DNA of 9,377 nucleotides, taken from MVYY01 sp035369865 (lineage in GTDB: Bacteria; Bacteroidota; Bacteroidia; Bacteroidales; Paludibacteraceae). The stretch covers positions 1 to 9,377 of the forward strand of contig DAOOVG010000078.1 in NCBI GenBank assembly GCA_035369865.1, written 5' to 3'. A program made the translations under genes and the position numbers. Position 1 is the first letter of the stretch, and the number at the start of each line of letters is the position of its first letter. Below the pieces are notes generated by a model. It was not told where the DNA came from, did no database searches, and saw only the letters and a program-made list of their open reading frames with translations. Below, piece by piece: positions 7,473 to 9,377 of this stretch.

Positions 7473-7499
7473 TACAAAATTTGGGAAGGAACATCCGTT
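7473..7499 (-). repeat. Right arm of the 295-bp inverted-repeat element
   Basis: On the minus strand it reads AACGGATGTTCCTTCCC and ends AAATTTTGTA, pairing with the left arm at 7205-7230. It ends 33 nt from the stop of the metallophosphoesterase gene. Confidence 0.75.
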
Positions 7500-7531
7500 T
7501 TAATAATTACAGCTGAATTTTTTATTTTTCT

Positions 7532-8659
7532 TTAGTATTGAAAATGGATTACTACCAGTTCTGATTGAGTACCAATTCGATAAGGTGGTCCCCATAACCC
7601 TAAACCTGAGCTTACATAAATATGTGTATTTCCTTTTTTCTTATAGCCATAACTCACTTCAAAAAATCGCTTTGCCAGCAAATTGCCCGGAAAAACTTGC
7701 CCATTATGGGTATGTCCAGATAAATGAAGATCAATATTTTCCTGTTGTGATTCTTCCAGACTCATAGGCTGATGATCAATCACTATAACAGGTTTCGAAG
7801 GGTCAAAAGAATCCATCAACTCAGAAAGTTTCTTTCTTTGCCGATTGTTGTAATCATCTCTCCCAACCAGATAAAACTGATGCTGAATTTCTGCGGTACC
7901 ATCGCGTAAAACCTTTATCCCAGCACTTTTATAATATTCGTTTACTTCTGCTAAATGAAAAGAATAATATTCATGATTCCCATCTACTGCATAAACACCC
8001 AATGGAGCTTGAATTTTCTGCAAGTCTTCTTTTAAATTTTGACGAACCATTGCTGGCAAGGAATGATCACAAATATCACCTACCATTAATACCAGATCGG
8101 GATGGTGTGCATTAATAAGCTTTACATATTTTTGTAATTGCTTTTTACCAATGGAAGTTCCTAAATGAAAGTCACTTGCTGCAACAATTTTTATTTCCTT
8201 ATTTTGAATAGGTTTATTTGACTTTAAATATAAATTTACAACAGCAGGATGATTGAATTTAATATTTCCAGCTATCATTAAAACAATAATCAAAACCAAA
8301 CTTACCATCATAGTCCAAAATCTCAAGGCTATCATTCCCTGTCCTGAAATAATATGCTGAAAATGATTCAGTCCTCGAAAGAGATCGACCAACAAAAATG
8401 AGAAGAACAAATACATTACCAGGAATAAGAAAGAATAACCTAAGAAGAGAAAAGATCGAGCTAATGAAATAGGCAAATTGTTTTCAAAAAACATTCCAAG
8501 AAAGAGGCAGAAAGTCAAAAGGATACAAGTGATTAAATAACTTTTTCGTCCCCCAGTTGAATGGATCAATGTTAGGACTTGCCAGCCACGACAACTCACA
8601 TACGAAATCAAAGCAAGAATAAGAACAAGGGCAAATAGAAGGAATTTATAATGTTTCAT
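7532..8659 (-). CDS. Membrane-anchored metallophosphoesterase (YkuE/YaeI-like)
   Basis: This 375-residue protein has an N-terminal membrane region of about four to five hydrophobic helices (roughly residues 5-135), then a calcineurin-like phosphoesterase domain. All metal-binding motifs are visible: D163-x-H165 (SDFHLG), G194-D195 (VGDICD), G227-N228-H229-E230 (GNHEYY), H296 (DHQP) and G315-H316-T-H318 (SGHTHNGQVFPG). The dinuclear metal site should therefore be intact. Related enzymes include YaeI/YkuE-type phosphoesterases and LpxH-like lipid-linked hydrolases; the substrate cannot be read from the sequence. The GHTHNGQxFPG ending and the multi-helix anchor fit the YkuE-like group. The catalytic domain follows the last helix and may face either side of the membrane. 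ATG 8659 is the natural start. It is convergent with the Spy-like gene and stands alone; no clear terminator is seen after its stop. Confidence 0.9.
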   Translation of the reverse strand: MKHYKFLLFALVLILALISYVSCRGWQVLTLIHSTGGRKSYLITCILLTFCLFLGMFFENNLPISLARSFLFLGYSFLFLVMYLFFSFLLVDLFRGLNHFQHIISGQGMIALRFWTMMVSLVLIIVLMIAGNIKFNHPAVVNLYLKSNKPIQNKEIKIVAASDFHLGTSIGKKQLQKYVKLINAHHPDLVLMVGDICDHSLPAMVRQNLKEDLQKIQAPLGVYAVDGNHEYYSFHLAEVNEYYKSAGIKVLRDGTAEIQHQFYLVGRDDYNNRQRKKLSELMDSFDPSKPVIVIDHQPMSLEESQQENIDLHLSGHTHNGQVFPGNLLAKRFFEVSYGYKKKGNTHIYVSSGLGLWGPPYRIGTQSELVVIHFQY

Positions 8660-8758
8660 TTCACAAAAACAAATGAATGAATTCTATTTTATTACTTGGA
8701 AAATATTATCAATAATTTTTTTGTCTGATTGAGATTGATTCCTTATTCAACTCAAATA

Positions 8759-8779
8759 CTATGGATTGAAAATCCATAG
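8759..8779. repeat. Hairpin, 9-bp stem with GAA loop
   Basis: CTATGGATT (8759-8767) pairs perfectly with AATCCATAG (8771-8779) around a GAA triplet. It lies between the phosphoesterase start and the tnpA stop, and is a candidate right-end hairpin of the insertion element or a REP-like palindrome. Confidence 0.65.
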
Positions 8780-8787
8780 GTTGGATT

Positions 8788-8802
8788 GCGAATAGAATTC
8801 GC
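8788..8802. repeat. Hairpin, 6-bp stem with AGA loop
   Basis: GCGAAT and ATTCGC pair around AGA. It shares the core GAAT-N3-ATTC with the palindrome at 8860-8874, differing in the outer stem by a compensated base-pair change. Confidence 0.6.
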
Positions 8803-8809
8803 CTGAATT

Positions 8810-8824
8810 TTGACTACAAGTCAA
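8810..8824. repeat. Hairpin, 6-bp stem with ACA loop
   Basis: TTGACT and AGTCAA pair around ACA, about 30 nt beyond the tnpA stop codon. It is the closest extragenic hairpin on the right-end side of the transposase gene. Confidence 0.5.
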
Positions 8825-8832
8825 TTAAAATA

Positions 8833-8853
8833 TTAAACTAAAGTTCATTAAAA
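8833..8853 (+). repeat. Direct repeat, copy 1, abutting tnpA stop
   Basis: It starts TTAAACTAAAGTTC and matches 18 of 21 positions with 9352-9372. It ends at the base adjoining the tnpA stop codon. A shorter copy, AAACTAAAGT, occurs at 9320-9329. Confidence 0.55.
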
Positions 8854-9282
8854 TTATTCGAGAATGAAATTCTCATCTGAATTGGGTTGACTTTTGTGAT
8901 GCTCTAAATAGGAATTTATCAGCTCATCTGTTACATTGCCTGTGCTCCAACATCCATAACCTATCCCCCAAAAATGATTACCCCAATACCGACGATGCAG
9001 CTCAGGAAATTCCTGCAACAAAATCCGTGAACTTCTTCCTTTTAATCGCTTTACTATATCACTTACACTTATTTGAGGTGGATAACTTATATGTAAATGG
9101 ATATGATCCTTACTCACTACGCCTTTTAATATCTCTATGTCCATGCTGTTACATACCTGGCGTATAATATCTCGACAACGTATTTGTATTTCCCCTTGTA
9201 ATACTGTATAACGATACTTCGTTATCCATACTATATGAACTTGCAAACTGTATATACTATGGCTACCTTGCCGATTCTCCAT
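8854..9282 (-). CDS. tnpA: IS200/IS605-family transposase TnpA (Y1 HUH)
   Basis: This 142-residue protein is a single-domain Y1 transposase acting on single-stranded DNA through a 5'-phosphotyrosine intermediate. The N-terminal block HSIYSLQVHIVWITKYRY (8-25), the HUH motif H60-I-H62 in SKDHIHLHISYPP, the helix LKGRSSRIL (80-88), and W105-G-I-G-Y...STGNVTDELINSYLEHH with putative nucleophile Y125 are all present. Length fits the 130-150 residues of the family. I use ATG 9282 (MENRQGSHSIY); the open frame reaches 9336 but that extension crosses the upstream hairpin. Y+4 is H129, where IS608 TnpA has Gln. The last codons (ENFILE) also form a DNA palindrome at 8860-8874. The gene looks intact, so activity is possible. 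Confidence 0.93.
   Translation of the reverse strand: MENRQGSHSIYSLQVHIVWITKYRYTVLQGEIQIRCRDIIRQVCNSMDIEILKGVVSKDHIHLHISYPPQISVSDIVKRLKGRSSRILLQEFPELHRRYWGNHFWGIGYGCWSTGNVTDELINSYLEHHKSQPNSDENFILE
8860..8874. repeat. Hairpin, 6-bp stem with GAA loop at the end of tnpA
   Basis: GAGAAT and ATTCTC pair around GAA; on the minus strand it covers codons for the last residues of TnpA. Its core GAAT-N3-ATTC recurs at 8788-8802. Confidence 0.6.
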
Positions 9283-9318
9283 CTCATTTTTTATGGCAAA
9301 TTTAATAAGAGTTTTATA

Positions 9319-9353
9319 AAAACTAAAGTCTTGCACTAAAAGTGCATAGTTTT
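9319..9353. repeat. Upstream hairpin of tnpA, candidate left-end hairpin
   Basis: TGCACT (9332-9337) and AGTGCA (9341-9346) pair around AAA. An outer stem, AAAACTA (9319-9325) with TAGTTTT (9347-9353), stacks on it, leaving a one-sided six-nt bulge AAGTCT (9326-9331). A stem with an unpaired bulge close to the 5' end is what IS200/IS605 TnpA recognises at the left end; that function is inferred here. Confidence 0.55.
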
Positions 9354-9372
9354 AAACTAACGTTCTTGAAAA
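9352..9372 (+). repeat. Direct repeat, copy 2, upstream of tnpA
   Basis: It starts TTAAACTAACGTTC and matches copy 1 (8833-8853) at 18 of 21 positions, 519 nt away. It overlaps the base of the upstream hairpin by two nt and reaches almost to the window edge. Confidence 0.55.
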
Positions 9373-9377
9373 ATAAA

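Larger units (their letters stand above)
7205..7499. mobile_element. Candidate MITE-like non-coding element bounded by inverted repeats
   Basis: About 295 nt of very A+T-rich sequence without a plausible gene lies between two inverted arms, 7205-7230 and 7473-7499. The first 14 nt of each arm (AACGGATGTTCCTT) are identical; over the full arms 23 of 27 aligned columns match, with one gap. This is the shape of a miniature inverted-repeat element. The left arm begins exactly where the terminator T-run ends. A target duplication is not clear (only TT on both sides), and no matching transposase is present. Alternatively it could be a large regulatory or structural inverted repeat. Apart from this and the terminator at 7160, I see nothing in the 7105-7531 gap. 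Confidence 0.4.
8759..9372 (-). mobile_element. IS200/IS605-family element (tnpA only), ends uncertain
   Basis: A Y1 HUH transposase gene is enclosed by hairpins on both sides and by an imperfect 21-nt direct repeat (8833-8853 and 9352-9372; 18 of 21 match). IS200/IS605 elements lack terminal inverted repeats and instead carry subterminal hairpins recognised by TnpA. The hairpin at 9332-9346 lies on the gene's upstream side (left end), and one of those at 8759-8824 could be the right-end hairpin. The exact cleavage sites cannot be fixed without an empty site. No tnpB is visible, and the window ends soon after. Confidence 0.5.

Noticed and set aside
7585..7767. Short plus-strand frame opposite the phosphoesterase
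   Set aside because: It lies antisense to conserved catalytic-domain codons and has no family features.
8759..9377. TnpB/OMEGA nuclease or guide RNA next to tnpA
   Set aside because: No TnpB motifs occur in any frame here, and the window ends about 95 nt upstream of the tnpA start codon, so nothing can be supported.

Overview
The window looks like a chromosomal segment of a Bacteroidetes bacterium. It is strongly A+T-rich, Shine-Dalgarno sites are absent or unconvincing, there are two exact matches to the Bacteroidetes -7 promoter box (TAnnTTTG), and the gene families are typical of that phylum: a two-subunit methylmalonyl-CoA mutase, MenA, a NamZ/DUF1343 protein and a small Spy/DUF4890-like periplasmic protein.

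Layout, left to right. (1) Positions 1-472, minus strand: the N-terminal part of a secreted NamZ-type exo-N-acetylmuramidase that runs off the left edge. (2) Positions 473-783: a divergent intergenic region with a perfect 14-bp LacI-type palindrome and a promoter for the rightward operon. (3) Positions 784-4222, plus strand: mutA (small mutase subunit), a menA-like UbiA-family prenyltransferase and a CPBP-family intramembrane protease, tightly packed (32-nt gap, then a 4-nt ATGA overlap). (4) Positions 4356-6485: mutB, the catalytic cobalamin-binding mutase subunit, preceded by a 133-nt leader rich in alternating complementary segments and followed by a strong hairpin terminator. (5) Positions 6685-7104: a small exported Spy/DUF4890-like protein with its own terminator. 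(6) Positions 7205-7499: a non-coding, very A+T-rich stretch bounded by inverted repeats of 26/27 nt, a candidate MITE-like element. (7) Positions 7532-8659, minus strand: a membrane-anchored metallophosphoesterase of the YkuE/YaeI type. (8) Positions 8759-9372: an IS200/IS605-family Y1 transposase gene (minus strand) embedded among small hairpins, nearly all with 3-nt loops, and imperfect direct repeats.

MutA and MutB together would interconvert succinyl-CoA and methylmalonyl-CoA, the central step of the succinate-propionate route. MenA supplies menaquinone, the quinone used by anaerobic fumarate respiration that feeds succinate into the same route, so its place in the mutA operon is metabolically sensible (inference). 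The right third is accessory in character: a possible non-autonomous element, a solitary tnpA and a cluster of palindromes. I see no CRISPR array, tRNA, rRNA, cobalamin riboswitch or defence island.
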